Shown piece by piece: positions 25,535 through 34,370 of a DNA stretch of 64,000 bases. Source of the stretch: Fibrisoma limi BUZ 3 (GTDB taxonomy: Bacteria; Bacteroidota; Bacteroidia; Cytophagales; Spirosomataceae). The position numbers were made by a program, and so were the translations under genes. Every line of letters starts with the position of its first letter. Positions within the stretch are counted from its first letter, which is position 1. Location of the stretch: contig NZ_CAIT01000006.1 in the NCBI RefSeq assembly GCF_000296815.2, forward strand, positions 1,961,212 through 2,025,211, written 5' to 3'. Under the pieces are notes generated by a model. That model did not search any database, had not been told where the DNA came from, and saw nothing but the letters and a program-made list of their open reading frames with translations.

Positions 25535-28117
25535 TCACCACTTCATACGCACCGGCCCCAGCAATCCCGACGGCACCGGTTCCCACCGCGACGCGTCGAA
25601 CGGGCGATAACGAATGTCCACGATATTGATGTCGTAGAATCGCTTCCATTCGGGATGCTGGCGGTCGTACAGCCGCATGTAGTTGGCCGACAGGTTAGTT
25701 ACATCTACCTCAAGCCGGTTTCCCTGCTTTTTTAGCTGGCTGGCCGGAATGGTTACCAGATACGGCAGGCACCAGGCCGTTCCCAGCGGCTGGCCGTTGA
25801 GCCGAACCTCAGCGACCTCGCGGACATCGCCAAGGTCGAGCGTAAATGACCGGGTCAGGTCTACGTTCGCGGGCAGATCAAACGTAGTGGTGTAGCGGGC
25901 TGTACCCGAAAAGTAAGCCGCCGAATCGCCGAGGGTCGTCCAGGAGGTAAGCGCAGGCATCGTAGCCGTCGTTGTTACGTTCGGGCGACCCCTGCCGAAC
26001 TGAATCTGCCACGGACTGGACAACGTAACGGCACCAGCTTCGGGGAGTGGACGACGGCTCGGCGGTTGGATCAGCCGACCAGCCTGTTCCACCTGCTGAG
26101 GTACTACGTTCAGAAAGCACGACTGCCCCGGCAGAAGCCGCAGCCAAACGTCCAGTTGACCAGCCTTTCCGCTGCGGGTCGCCAGTGGTGTGGTTTCGCC
26201 GGTTAACGGATTATAGCTCGTAACGGATTGCCCCGCCGTCGATAAAGCAATCCAGTCTTCGGTGAATTGATTACTGAGGTTGGCGACGAAATACTGCGTG
26301 GTGTCGCCGTGCTTTTTGCGGATAAACGACAGACCACGTTCGGCCCAGCTTTCGCGCCGGGCTCCGGACTGCGCCAGGGCTGTAGCTACGTCCTTACCGA
26401 CAGCAACATTTTTCATTTTCTCCAGTGATCGGCCGAGTTGTCTGAGTTCGTTTGTCCGTCCTTGCCAGTTCTGATAGCCAGGCACCTGCTGCGGCATAGC
26501 CTTTTCGAAAATGATACGTGCCCCCTGTTTAGCCAATGTCGACAAGATCTGAAGCGTCGTTTCAGGCATGAACGTACTGGCCGGAACGACAATGACACGG
26601 TATGTGGCTTTACCGGATTGCAATACGCCGTTGCGACCGACCGTCAGGCGTTTAAGCAGGGCATCTGATATAAAATCTACCGCGAAGCCTTGTTTTTGAA
26701 GTTGCTCACACAAACGTCCGAACGGCAGTTGCAGCAGCCACCGGTCAACGTGGTGAACCTCCAACTGATGCGTTCCTCCCGACGATTTCGCCGGCTTGGC
26801 CCATAAGTCGTGCATCGGGAAATAAACCAGCATATCGTTGTCGGGCTGGGAGTTTTGTAACCGCGACTGGCAACGCTCTACGTACTGATTCAGCAGCGGC
26901 AGGTGCGGCCAGCTATGCGACGACGGCCCGTAATTAGTCGAGGCATAGAATAACCAGCCCGGCCACGATGCCACCTGCGGTGAGTACGTTGTCCCGTGGT
27001 AGAACACGTGGTTGATGCCCGACGTGAACAGTTCATCAATCTGGGGTTTGATCTGCGCCAGCGACACCTTAAAATGATCGGCCAGCCACGTACCGGTTTC
27101 CGAACTGACAAGCTTCTTGCCCGTCAGATGCGCGGCCGACGACGCGAACTTCATAGCCAGCGGATTGGGCGTTCCGAAGCGGTCAACTTCGTAGTTTTCA
27201 TCGACGCGCAGGCCCGGAATGGGGAACCGGCTACTGCCGAAGGACTCCGTTTCGGGAATATCGGCCAGGGCGTAGAGGTCGATCAGATTTCCCGGCGAAC
27301 CGTGGGCCTGGTTGCGGCTTTGGTAGCCACGTTGCCGCGACCAGTTCGTCCAGGTAGCCGTAAAACCGTCGTGCAGCAGTTCAGACAACGTCTGGTGGTA
27401 GTCCTGATGTACGCGCACGCTGATCTCGGAGCCGGTTGTATCCAGCAACGCCGGTAGCTGGCTATTGAGGTCATACCCCCGCCGTTTCTGAAACTCCGCC
27501 AAAAAGTTGGTTGTCCAGTTAGCTCCGTAGGCTTCGTACGAGTCGTTGTAAACAGCCCGTGGTTTGTCGGGCAACTGGTTTACCGTCGAGTCGAACCGCT
27601 GCAAGTAGCGCTGCATAGCCTCACTGCTGAAATAGTCGACAACCAGCCCCGCTCCCCCCGGCGCGGCCCGCTTCACCTGCTGTTTCGTTAAGGTCGTGGT
27701 CAGCTTGCCATTCTCCACCTTCCATTGCTTGGCGGCTATCTCCGGCGTTACGTTCGGTCCGCCGAATGGCCAGCCGGTACCGGTTGTCAGGTCGACGCCA
27801 AGGCCGAGCCGTTTCCCTTCCCTAACCGTGTGGCTAAACACCGCCAGCCAGCGATCACTCAGAAATGGGATGAACTGCTGTTCGTAGCCTTTTGCGCCGT
27901 AGATCGGAATGATGTGGACGCCCCCCAAACCCGCCTTCGCAAACTGCTCCAGTTGGTGCGTGATGTCTTTTTCGTTGACGGCGCTGCCCATCCACCACCA
28001 GTACGTCCAGGGCCTGGCGGTGTTGTACGGCTGGGCCAACGCCTGAACACTTGGTCCGCCGATAAGGATCAGCAGACAACCGACCATCCGACAGAAACGT
28101 AAACCAATTCGTTGCAT
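25535..28117 (-). CDS. GH106-type glycoside hydrolase (alpha-L-rhamnosidase-like)
   Basis: An 860-residue secreted hydrolase. A signal peptide (about 1-28, ending V-Q-A-L-A-Q) is followed by RPWTYWWWMGSAV, LEQFAKAGLGGVHIIPIYG, LGVDLTTGTGWPFGGPNV and, further on, V-S-S-E-T-G-T-W, H-V-F-Y-H-G-T-T-Y and a C-terminal beta-sandwich (L-D-L-G-D-V-R-E-V-A-E-V-R-L-N-G). These fit the Glyco_hydro_106 family, whose studied members remove alpha-L-rhamnose from pectic or related glycans. It directly follows the TIM-barrel isomerase gene by 10 bases and is probably part of the SusC/SusD locus upstream. Activity on rhamnose is from family knowledge only. Confidence 0.88.
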   Translation of the reverse strand: MQRIGLRFCRMVGCLLILIGGPSVQALAQPYNTARPWTYWWWMGSAVNEKDITHQLEQFAKAGLGGVHIIPIYGAKGYEQQFIPFLSDRWLAVFSHTVREGKRLGLGVDLTTGTGWPFGGPNVTPEIAAKQWKVENGKLTTTLTKQQVKRAAPGGAGLVVDYFSSEAMQRYLQRFDSTVNQLPDKPRAVYNDSYEAYGANWTTNFLAEFQKRRGYDLNSQLPALLDTTGSEISVRVHQDYHQTLSELLHDGFTATWTNWSRQRGYQSRNQAHGSPGNLIDLYALADIPETESFGSSRFPIPGLRVDENYEVDRFGTPNPLAMKFASSAAHLTGKKLVSSETGTWLADHFKVSLAQIKPQIDELFTSGINHVFYHGTTYSPQVASWPGWLFYASTNYGPSSHSWPHLPLLNQYVERCQSRLQNSQPDNDMLVYFPMHDLWAKPAKSSGGTHQLEVHHVDRWLLQLPFGRLCEQLQKQGFAVDFISDALLKRLTVGRNGVLQSGKATYRVIVVPASTFMPETTLQILSTLAKQGARIIFEKAMPQQVPGYQNWQGRTNELRQLGRSLEKMKNVAVGKDVATALAQSGARRESWAERGLSFIRKKHGDTTQYFVANLSNQFTEDWIALSTAGQSVTSYNPLTGETTPLATRSGKAGQLDVWLRLLPGQSCFLNVVPQQVEQAGRLIQPPSRRPLPEAGAVTLSSPWQIQFGRGRPNVTTTATMPALTSWTTLGDSAAYFSGTARYTTTFDLPANVDLTRSFTLDLGDVREVAEVRLNGQPLGTAWCLPYLVTIPASQLKKQGNRLEVDVTNLSANYMRLYDRQHPEWKRFYDINIVDIRYRPFDASRWEPVPSGLLGPVRMKW

Positions 28118-28127
28118 CGACTCCGGG

Positions 28128-28976
28128 TTACAAGCTCTTCAGATACGCCAGACTCTTCGGCACCTGCTCCCAGGAGGTCGGGCTTTCGTCTTCGATGTAG
28201 TAGTGCTTGATACTGGTCTTACGGGCCGCTTTCAGGATTTCCGGCAGATTGAGCTGACCTGTTCCCAGCGTCACGTCGTTCTCGGGCGGGGTCCCTCCCG
28301 ACATATTGCCCTGAACGCCTTTCTTCAGGTCCTTGAGGTGCATCAGGGCGAAGCGTTTGGGATATTTCTTGAGCAGTTCGGCCGGTGATTGCCCCGGAAA
28401 AAATGTCCACAGAATATCGATCTCGAACATGACCTGCTTCGGGTCGGTGTTCTCGACGATGTAGTCGAACAACGTACCATCGCCGTAGCGCTCAAATTCG
28501 TAGCCGTGGTTATGATAGCAGAATGTTAAGCCGTTATCCCCCAACTGCTTACCAAACCGATTGAAATCCGTGACGGTCTTTTTGGCTTCATCCAGATCGT
28601 ACGCGTCTTTATGCGGTATCCAGGCCACCCGTACAAACTCAGCACCCAGCGTTTTTGCGTTCTGGATAACCGTTTCGGGTTTGTTGAGCAAGTCATCGTA
28701 GCTCACTCCGAAACTGGTACAGCGCATCCCCCGCCGATCCAGTTCGGCGCGGAGTTCGGCGGCCGTTTTACCAAATAGATTGGAGAATTCAATGTTGGTA
28801 ACGCCCAGCGCTTTAACCCGGTCGAGGGTGCCGGGCACGTCTTTCTTAAAGTCTTCACGGAAGGTGTACGACACAATGCCCGGAGGTTCGGGCAGCAACT
28901 TTCCAAACTTCTGCGCCAGGGCATGTATGGCAACAAAGGCGCTCAGGAGCGCAGTGTATAGAATTCTTCTTTTCAT
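28128..28976 (-). CDS. Exported sugar phosphate isomerase/epimerase-like TIM barrel
   Basis: A 282-residue protein of the xylose-isomerase-like TIM-barrel/AP-endonuclease-2 family. ATG 28976 was chosen because it starts a good signal peptide (R-R-I-L-Y-T-A-L-L-S-A-F-V-A-I-H-A-L-A-Q); the ATG ten codons upstream only adds polar residues. Barrel motifs include G-I-V-S-Y-T-F-R, GVTNIEFSNLFG, the metal-site-like C-Y-H-N-H-G-Y-E-F, M-F-E-I-D-I-L-W, L-M-H-L-K-D-L-K and Y-I-E-D-E-S. Such exported homologues are common in Bacteroidota polysaccharide loci, with unknown substrates. It precedes the GH106 gene and follows SusD beyond the terminator at 29088-29123. Confidence 0.88.
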   Translation of the reverse strand: MKRRILYTALLSAFVAIHALAQKFGKLLPEPPGIVSYTFREDFKKDVPGTLDRVKALGVTNIEFSNLFGKTAAELRAELDRRGMRCTSFGVSYDDLLNKPETVIQNAKTLGAEFVRVAWIPHKDAYDLDEAKKTVTDFNRFGKQLGDNGLTFCYHNHGYEFERYGDGTLFDYIVENTDPKQVMFEIDILWTFFPGQSPAELLKKYPKRFALMHLKDLKKGVQGNMSGGTPPENDVTLGTGQLNLPEILKAARKTSIKHYYIEDESPTSWEQVPKSLAYLKSL

Positions 28977-29087
28977 AAGCGGAAAACGTGTTTGCAGGAA
29001 TGGCATATCGGCGGTATTTCACGAACGTATTTATGGAAAAGACAAGGAGCCCTGAAATCACATGAATTGACACCTATTTTTTATAAA

Positions 29088-29123
29088 AAAAACACTGCCC
29101 TCCTTCTGGAAAGCAGTGTTTTT
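29088..29123 (-). terminator. Intrinsic terminator after susD
   Basis: AAAAACACTGC (29088-29098) pairs perfectly with GCAGTGTTTTT (29113-29123), loop 14 bases. Read on the minus strand the stem is followed by a T-rich run, so it should end the susC-susD transcript coming from 34193. Confidence 0.85.
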
Positions 29124-29128
29124 GTCCT

Positions 29129-29148
29129 GGCCAAGCTCTTGCTTGGCC
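29129..29148. repeat. GGCCAAGC-TCTT-GCTTGGCC hairpin
   Basis: A perfect 8-base stem with a 4-base loop. The same stem with loop TCTG or CAGA recurs at 41147-41166 and 41180-41199, so this is a small repeat family in spacers. Confidence 0.8.
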
Positions 29149-29177
29149 CATGTGAATGATTTGAACAAATACTAGGT

Positions 29178-29213
29178 GGTCAAGCAAGAACGGTCCGCCG
29201 TGGCGGCTTGCCC
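29178..29213 (+). repeat. Conserved-loop hairpin element, copy 1
   Basis: The stem GGTCAAGC/GCTTGCCC (one mismatch) encloses a loop AAGAACGGTCCGCCGTGGCG. Apart from one G this loop is identical to the loop of the hairpin at 37755-37799 on the opposite strand, while the stem differs. The loop can itself form ACGG/CCGT. Confidence 0.75.
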
Positions 29214-29225
29214 CAGACAGCCCAA

Positions 29226-30659
29226 TCAATACCCCGGATTCTGCGTGATTTTTTGCCGGTTGATGTCAATCTGACTCTGCGGCACCGGAAAGACCAGGTT
29301 GTTTTCCGTCAGGTTACCTTTCACGCCGATAGTCTGCGCTTTGGCCTGAAGCACCGGCAGCGCCCGGCCCGTCCGGACCAGATCAAACCAGCGGTGGCCT
29401 TCAAACGCCAGTTCGACCCGCCGTTCCTGCTCCAGGGCCAACCGCATCTCGGCGGGCGACGTACTAGCTTTGTTCGGCAGTTTGGCCCGTTGCCGAACCC
29501 GGTTCAGGAATGGCAATGCCTCGGCGGTCCGGCCGGTTTCGTTCAGCGCTTCGGCGTAGAGCAGCAGGATGTCGGCGTAGCGGAGCACGTACCAGTTGTC
29601 GTCCGAATCGCCGTTGACAACCGGCGGGTCCAGGTATTTGCGGATATAGTTGTAATCGACCGTCCGGCCGGCGGCATTGACGTAGCTGGTCGCCAGCGAT
29701 ACGTCCTTCCGTACGTCCCCGGCTTCGTAGCTGTTGATCAGATCGGGCGTCGGCTGGTTGTTGCCGCCCCCGCCAAACTGAATTACGGCATTGCCGGAGT
29801 TTTCCGGCGCGTAGGTATTCCCGAAGTTACTGCCCTCGCCCAGGTTACCTTTCCTGTACTGCACCTCGAAGATCGATTCCTTGCTGTTTTTGTTGGCCGC
29901 TTTGAACAGATCGGTGTAGTTCGGCAGCAGGTCGTAGGTGTTGGCGTCGATGACCTCTTTCAGCTTGGCAGCAGCTTCGGTGTATTTGCGCTGGGTCATG
30001 TACACCTTGCCCAACAGCGACTTAGCAGCGCCCCGCGTGGCCCGGCCCACCTCCGCGCCGGTGTAGCTTGCGGGCAATACGGCTTCCGCGTCGGTCAGGT
30101 CTTTCACAATCTGCGTGTACACCTCGGCCACCGGCGCCCGGCTGTACTCATAGCCCTGCAAGGGGTCCGTGATTTCGGTGACGACCAGCGGTACGTCGCC
30201 AAACACCCGAACCAGGTTAAAATACATCAGCGCGCGCAGAAATTTGGCTTCCGCTACGTACCGTTTCTTCAGGTCCTCGTTCATCGAAACGGCCCCGATC
30301 CGATCGATGACGGCATTGGCCCGGTAAATCCCCCGGTACCCATCCGACCAGCGCGTATTCAGGAATGGATTTGTCGTGCGGAGATAGAACTTGTCAAATT
30401 CGTCCTGGTCAGTCACTGACCCCGACAAAACAGGCCGGGTATCGTCGGACGGTATCTCGGCTACGACGTAGTACTGACCGTATTGACCGGCTAACTGCAA
30501 GGCGCTGTACGTACCGTTGAGCGCAATCAGCATATCCGACTGGGTCCGGTAAAAACTGGCCGTATTGGCCTGCGAAACAGGGGCCAGATCCAGAAACTTC
30601 TCCTGACAAGCCGTTAGGGTAAGCGTGAGCAGACTGGCGAAAATATAGGTTGCTTTCAT
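29226..30659 (-). CDS. SusD/RagB family outer-membrane lipoprotein
   Basis: A 477-residue surface glycan-binding lipoprotein with a lipobox L-T-L-T-A-C (Cys 18), then the SusD opening KFLDLAPVSQ. Further signatures are A-K-F-L-R-A-L-M-Y-F-N-L-V-R-V-F-G-D-V-P, A-T-R-G-A-A-K-S-L-L-G-K-V-Y, Y-V-L-R-Y-A-D-I-L-L-L-Y-A-E-A-L-N and R-R-V-E-L-A-F-E-G-H-R-W-F-D-L-V-R, with the final Q-N-P-G-Y. It lies 21 bases downstream of its SusC partner. Together with the STN-SusC, FecR and ECF sigma genes upstream it forms a signal-controlled uptake locus; isomerase and GH106 genes follow beyond a terminator. Substrate unknown. Confidence 0.95.
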   Translation of the reverse strand: MKATYIFASLLTLTLTACQEKFLDLAPVSQANTASFYRTQSDMLIALNGTYSALQLAGQYGQYYVVAEIPSDDTRPVLSGSVTDQDEFDKFYLRTTNPFLNTRWSDGYRGIYRANAVIDRIGAVSMNEDLKKRYVAEAKFLRALMYFNLVRVFGDVPLVVTEITDPLQGYEYSRAPVAEVYTQIVKDLTDAEAVLPASYTGAEVGRATRGAAKSLLGKVYMTQRKYTEAAAKLKEVIDANTYDLLPNYTDLFKAANKNSKESIFEVQYRKGNLGEGSNFGNTYAPENSGNAVIQFGGGGNNQPTPDLINSYEAGDVRKDVSLATSYVNAAGRTVDYNYIRKYLDPPVVNGDSDDNWYVLRYADILLLYAEALNETGRTAEALPFLNRVRQRAKLPNKASTSPAEMRLALEQERRVELAFEGHRWFDLVRTGRALPVLQAKAQTIGVKGNLTENNLVFPVPQSQIDINRQKITQNPGY

Positions 30660-30680
30660 GTTGCCTGTGCGATTAACCGA

Positions 30681-33600
30681 TTAAAAACCCAGATTTAAAC
30701 CCACCGTCATGGTCCGCGCCAACGGATACGAACCGTAGTCGACGCCCCCCGTCAGCGGCCCTTCGTAGCCGCTCACTTCCGGGTTGTAGCCCAGGTAGTC
30801 GGAGATGGTGAGGGCGTTCTGCACCCCGGCGTACACCCGCAGCGACTGCACCTTGATGCGTTGCAGCAGCGTGCGTGGTACGTTGTAGCCGAGCGTGATG
30901 TTCCGAATCCGGAAGTAGCTGGCGCTTTCTACCCAGCGCGTCGACACCTGGTTGTTGTTGCCGGTGCTGCGGCTGTTGGCGCGGGGGGTTACGCCGTTGC
31001 CGGGCTCCTGGGGCGACCGCCACCGGTCGAGCACCGTCGTCAGCGCGTTGGCATTCCCTTCCAGGTTCTCGAAAAACCGGCGCGACAGGTTCAGGATCTG
31101 CCCGCCCTGAACGCCCTGAATCACCACGTTCAGATCGAAGCCTTTGAAGGAGAAGCTGTTGGTGATGCCATACACGAAGTTAGGCTGATTGTTACCGATC
31201 AGCGTCCGGTCGTCGGCGTTGATGCGCCCGTCTTTGTTGACATCCTCAAACTTGACATCCCCCGGCCGGCTGTCGGCGAAGTGCGGGTAGCTGTCCAGGT
31301 CGGTCTGGTCGCGGAAGACACCGATCTGCCGGTAGCCGTAGAAGCTGCCCAGCGGCTCGCCGATGACCGTAATGTTGGTTTCGCCCACCCCCGTGCCGCT
31401 CCGGATGGGATCGCCGGTGGGTCCCAGCGCCAGCACTTTGTTCCGGTTAAACGACAGGTTCAGGTCCGTCGTCCAGGTAAACGCCCCGGTCAGGTTGCGG
31501 GTACTGACGGCAAATTCCATCCCTTTGTTTTCAACCTTTCCTATGTTCCGAACAGCCGAAGAGAAGCCCGTCAGCGTCGGCACCTGCACCGACAGCAAGA
31601 GGTCCGTCGTGATGCGGTTGTAGTAGTCGACGGTCAGGAAAATCCGGTTCTGCAACAACCCCAGATCCAGACCAATGTCCGTCTGGCGGCTCTTTTCCCA
31701 GGTCAGATTACTGTTACTGATCGTGCTGGCCGCCAGTCCGTTAACCAGCGTATTACCAAACACGTAGTTTTCTTTGCCAAGCACGCCAATGGCCGGGTAG
31801 TTATTGGTTGTACCATCCGAATTCTGGAACGCATTGTTGCCCGACAACCCGTAGCTGGCCCGCAGTTTCAGTTCGGAAATGACGGGTATGGTTTTCATGA
31901 ACGACTCTTCCGTGACGCGCCAGCCGACCGACGCCGACGGGAACGTACCGTACCGGCGATTCTGCCCGAACCGCGACGAACCATCGCGCCGGATCGACGC
32001 ATTGAACAGGTAGCGATCCTTAAACGCGTAGTTGACCCGCGCGAAATACGACGCCAGCGACCACTGATCCTGAAACGACCCTCCCCCGGTAATCACCCCT
32101 GCGTTGACCGTACGGATATTGTCGTTGGGAAAGTTGTTCGCGGTTACCCGGTTCTCCTGGTAGTCGTTCCGCTGCGCTTCCAGACCGACGAGCGCTTCGA
32201 GGTGGTGGTCCGTGCCCCGATCCCAGGTGTAGTTCAGCGTGTGGTTTGTTACCCAGTTGATGTTCTGCGACGAAATGGCCGCCCCGGTGTTAAGATTTGG
32301 GGGTAGTAACTGGTTCAGGGGCAGCGCCGACGTCTGGAACTGGTTCTGACGGACATAGTTCAGGTCGCCCCCGATTGTGCCACGGTAGCGCAGGGTTTTC
32401 CAGATAGCCAGTTCGGCGTAGGCGTTGCCCAGCAACCGGAGCGTATTGAATCGGTTGCTGATTTCGGTGATGTTAGCCACGGGGTTTGTGATCCCCGGAT
32501 AGTCGTAGAGACTGGCGATGGAGGCCTGGGAGTTGTACGTCATGCCGTCGGCCTGATAAACCGGCAGGAACGGCATAATCGACAGGGCCGCGTTAATAAC
32601 CCCGTTGCTGGCCCAGTGACCATCTGAATTGGCCCGCCTTTCTGTGGTGTAAACGGGCGTAAAACTCACCCCTACTTTCAGCTTAGACGAAAGCTGCGCA
32701 TCCAGATTCGACCGTACCGAATAGCGGTCAATCCCCGACTGTTTGATGATCCCGTCCTGCTTCAGGTAGTTTCCCGATACGTAAAACTGAACCCGATCCG
32801 TCCCACCGGCCGCCGAGACCTGGTAGCTGCTGATCGGCGCTTGCTGAAAAATCAGGTCCTGGTAGTCGTAATACGCCAGATTCGCGGGGTCGTCGAAGTT
32901 GATGCCGGGAAATTCGCCACGGGGGTACCGGTAGCGCTGCCCGGAGGCCCGCTGGGCATTTGGATCGTTAATCGACGAACCGGGCACCCGCTCCAGATAC
33001 GCATTGTTGGCCGCTTCTTTGGCGTATTCGGCAAACTGCTGCGAGTTGAGTAAATCCATTTTCTTGCTCACCTGCTGCACACCGGTGTAGTAGTCGACGT
33101 TGATGCGGCTCTGGCCCGATTTACCGCGCTTCGTCGTGACGAGCACTACCCCGTTGGCCCCCCGCGATCCGAAGATGGCCGTTGCCGACGCGTCCTTCAA
33201 TACGTCAATCTTCTCAATGTCGTTCGGGTTCAACTGGTTAAGGCCACCGGCGTTCGTCAAACCACCGGAATTGACCGGCTGCCCGTCAATCACGACGAGC
33301 GGGCCATTGCCGGCGCTGATCGATCCCAGACCACGTACTTTGATGGATGGGCTATTGCCGGGAGCCCCTGTATTTTGCTGCACCAGCACGCCCGGCATCC
33401 GACCGGTCAGACCTTCCACTACGTTCGTGATCGGCTGGTCCTTCAGTGTTCTGGTTTCAAGAGAAGCAATGGCTCCAGTCAGTTCGCGCCGGTTCTGCGT
33501 ACCATACCCGACAACGACTACTTCGCTGAGGGTCTTGTCGTCCACAGCCAGCGTTACGTCTACGGTGCCCCGGTTGCCGACCGTAACCTCCTGCGTCAGG

Positions 33601-34193
33601 TAGCCAATAAACGAAAAAATCAGCGTCGCGTTGCCATCCGGTACGCTCAGGCGGTAGCTGCCCTCGCTATCGGTGGTGGTGCCGCGACCAGTGCCTTTCA
33701 CCACGATGCTGACTCCGGGCAGTCCATTGCCCGTCGAGCCGTCCGTTACGCGCCCCGAAACAGTCTGATCGGTCGGCACGGCCGCGTAGCGGGTTTCGGT
33801 GTCAGCGGACTCCGTCTCGTTCTGCGACGTACCCGGCTGCCGGTTTAGAATGATAACCTTACCCGTCAGTTCGTAATTCAGCCGCAGGGGTTTCAGCAAC
33901 TGATCGAGCACGTCGGCCAAGGGTTGATCTTCCATCCGCAAGGTTACTTTCCGATCCGGCTGAATAAGCGTCGAACTGAACACGAACCGCACCTTCACTT
34001 TTTGCTCAATGTCATTCAGGATCGTTCGCACAGGCTGATTATCCATCCGCACCGAAATGCGCCGGGTAAGTAGTTCCTGTGCTTTGCCGTCATGCCCGAG
34101 GGCGACGCCCATAAACAGGCCAAGCAGTACTAATTGCATCAGCGTGAGCCGCATAGCTGTACGTACCAACTCCAGAAGTGGAGGTTTTTTCAT
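30681..34193 (-). CDS. SusC/RagA TonB-linked outer-membrane protein with STN signalling domain
   Basis: A 1170-residue outer-membrane importer. After the signal (about 1-38) there is a secretin/TonB short N-terminal (STN) domain (about 45-110: RRISVRMDNQPVRTILNDIE, V-R-F-V-F-S-S-T-L-I), then a carboxypeptidase-like domain (V-S-G-R-V-T-D ... GLPGVSIVVKGTGRGTTTD), the SusC motif L-S-E-V-V-V-V-G-Y-G-T-Q, the plug (IKVRGLGSIS, LVVIDGQPV) and a barrel ending L-N-L-G-F. The STN domain is the part that contacts a FecR anti-sigma factor, fitting the FecR and ECF genes directly upstream. A hairpin at 34291-34318 lies between fecR and this gene. Confidence 0.96.
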   Translation of the reverse strand: MKKPPLLELVRTAMRLTLMQLVLLGLFMGVALGHDGKAQELLTRRISVRMDNQPVRTILNDIEQKVKVRFVFSSTLIQPDRKVTLRMEDQPLADVLDQLLKPLRLNYELTGKVIILNRQPGTSQNETESADTETRYAAVPTDQTVSGRVTDGSTGNGLPGVSIVVKGTGRGTTTDSEGSYRLSVPDGNATLIFSFIGYLTQEVTVGNRGTVDVTLAVDDKTLSEVVVVGYGTQNRRELTGAIASLETRTLKDQPITNVVEGLTGRMPGVLVQQNTGAPGNSPSIKVRGLGSISAGNGPLVVIDGQPVNSGGLTNAGGLNQLNPNDIEKIDVLKDASATAIFGSRGANGVVLVTTKRGKSGQSRINVDYYTGVQQVSKKMDLLNSQQFAEYAKEAANNAYLERVPGSSINDPNAQRASGQRYRYPRGEFPGINFDDPANLAYYDYQDLIFQQAPISSYQVSAAGGTDRVQFYVSGNYLKQDGIIKQSGIDRYSVRSNLDAQLSSKLKVGVSFTPVYTTERRANSDGHWASNGVINAALSIMPFLPVYQADGMTYNSQASIASLYDYPGITNPVANITEISNRFNTLRLLGNAYAELAIWKTLRYRGTIGGDLNYVRQNQFQTSALPLNQLLPPNLNTGAAISSQNINWVTNHTLNYTWDRGTDHHLEALVGLEAQRNDYQENRVTANNFPNDNIRTVNAGVITGGGSFQDQWSLASYFARVNYAFKDRYLFNASIRRDGSSRFGQNRRYGTFPSASVGWRVTEESFMKTIPVISELKLRASYGLSGNNAFQNSDGTTNNYPAIGVLGKENYVFGNTLVNGLAASTISNSNLTWEKSRQTDIGLDLGLLQNRIFLTVDYYNRITTDLLLSVQVPTLTGFSSAVRNIGKVENKGMEFAVSTRNLTGAFTWTTDLNLSFNRNKVLALGPTGDPIRSGTGVGETNITVIGEPLGSFYGYRQIGVFRDQTDLDSYPHFADSRPGDVKFEDVNKDGRINADDRTLIGNNQPNFVYGITNSFSFKGFDLNVVIQGVQGGQILNLSRRFFENLEGNANALTTVLDRWRSPQEPGNGVTPRANSRSTGNNNQVSTRWVESASYFRIRNITLGYNVPRTLLQRIKVQSLRVYAGVQNALTISDYLGYNPEVSGYEGPLTGGVDYGSYPLARTMTVGLNLGF

Positions 34194-34290
34194 ACGTTTG
34201 ATCGGTTTTGTGGGATTTGAGGATTCAACGAAACGCCCCCGTCATCCACTCCGGGATGCATCCGGACGCCAATCCGGTTCGGGGTTTGTG

Positions 34291-34318
34291 CTGGAGCCAT
34301 GTTGGCGCATGGCTCCAG
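34291..34318. repeat. Hairpin in the fecR-susC spacer
   Basis: CTGGAGCCATG (34291-34301) pairs perfectly with CATGGCTCCAG (34308-34318), loop 6. It sits in the 177-base spacer of two same-strand genes without a T-run, so it may act on mRNA stability or attenuate transcription into susC. Confidence 0.7.
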
Positions 34319-34370
34319 TTTTCCAGGTACTCTTTACTCTATCATTCGCTAACGGGTTAATTGATCGCTT

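Noticed and set aside
29208..30419. 403-codon plus-strand open frame
   Set aside because: Antisense to a clear SusD gene; translation has no domain features.
30861..32306. 481-codon plus-strand open frame
   Set aside because: Antisense to the STN-SusC gene, whose coding evidence is very strong.
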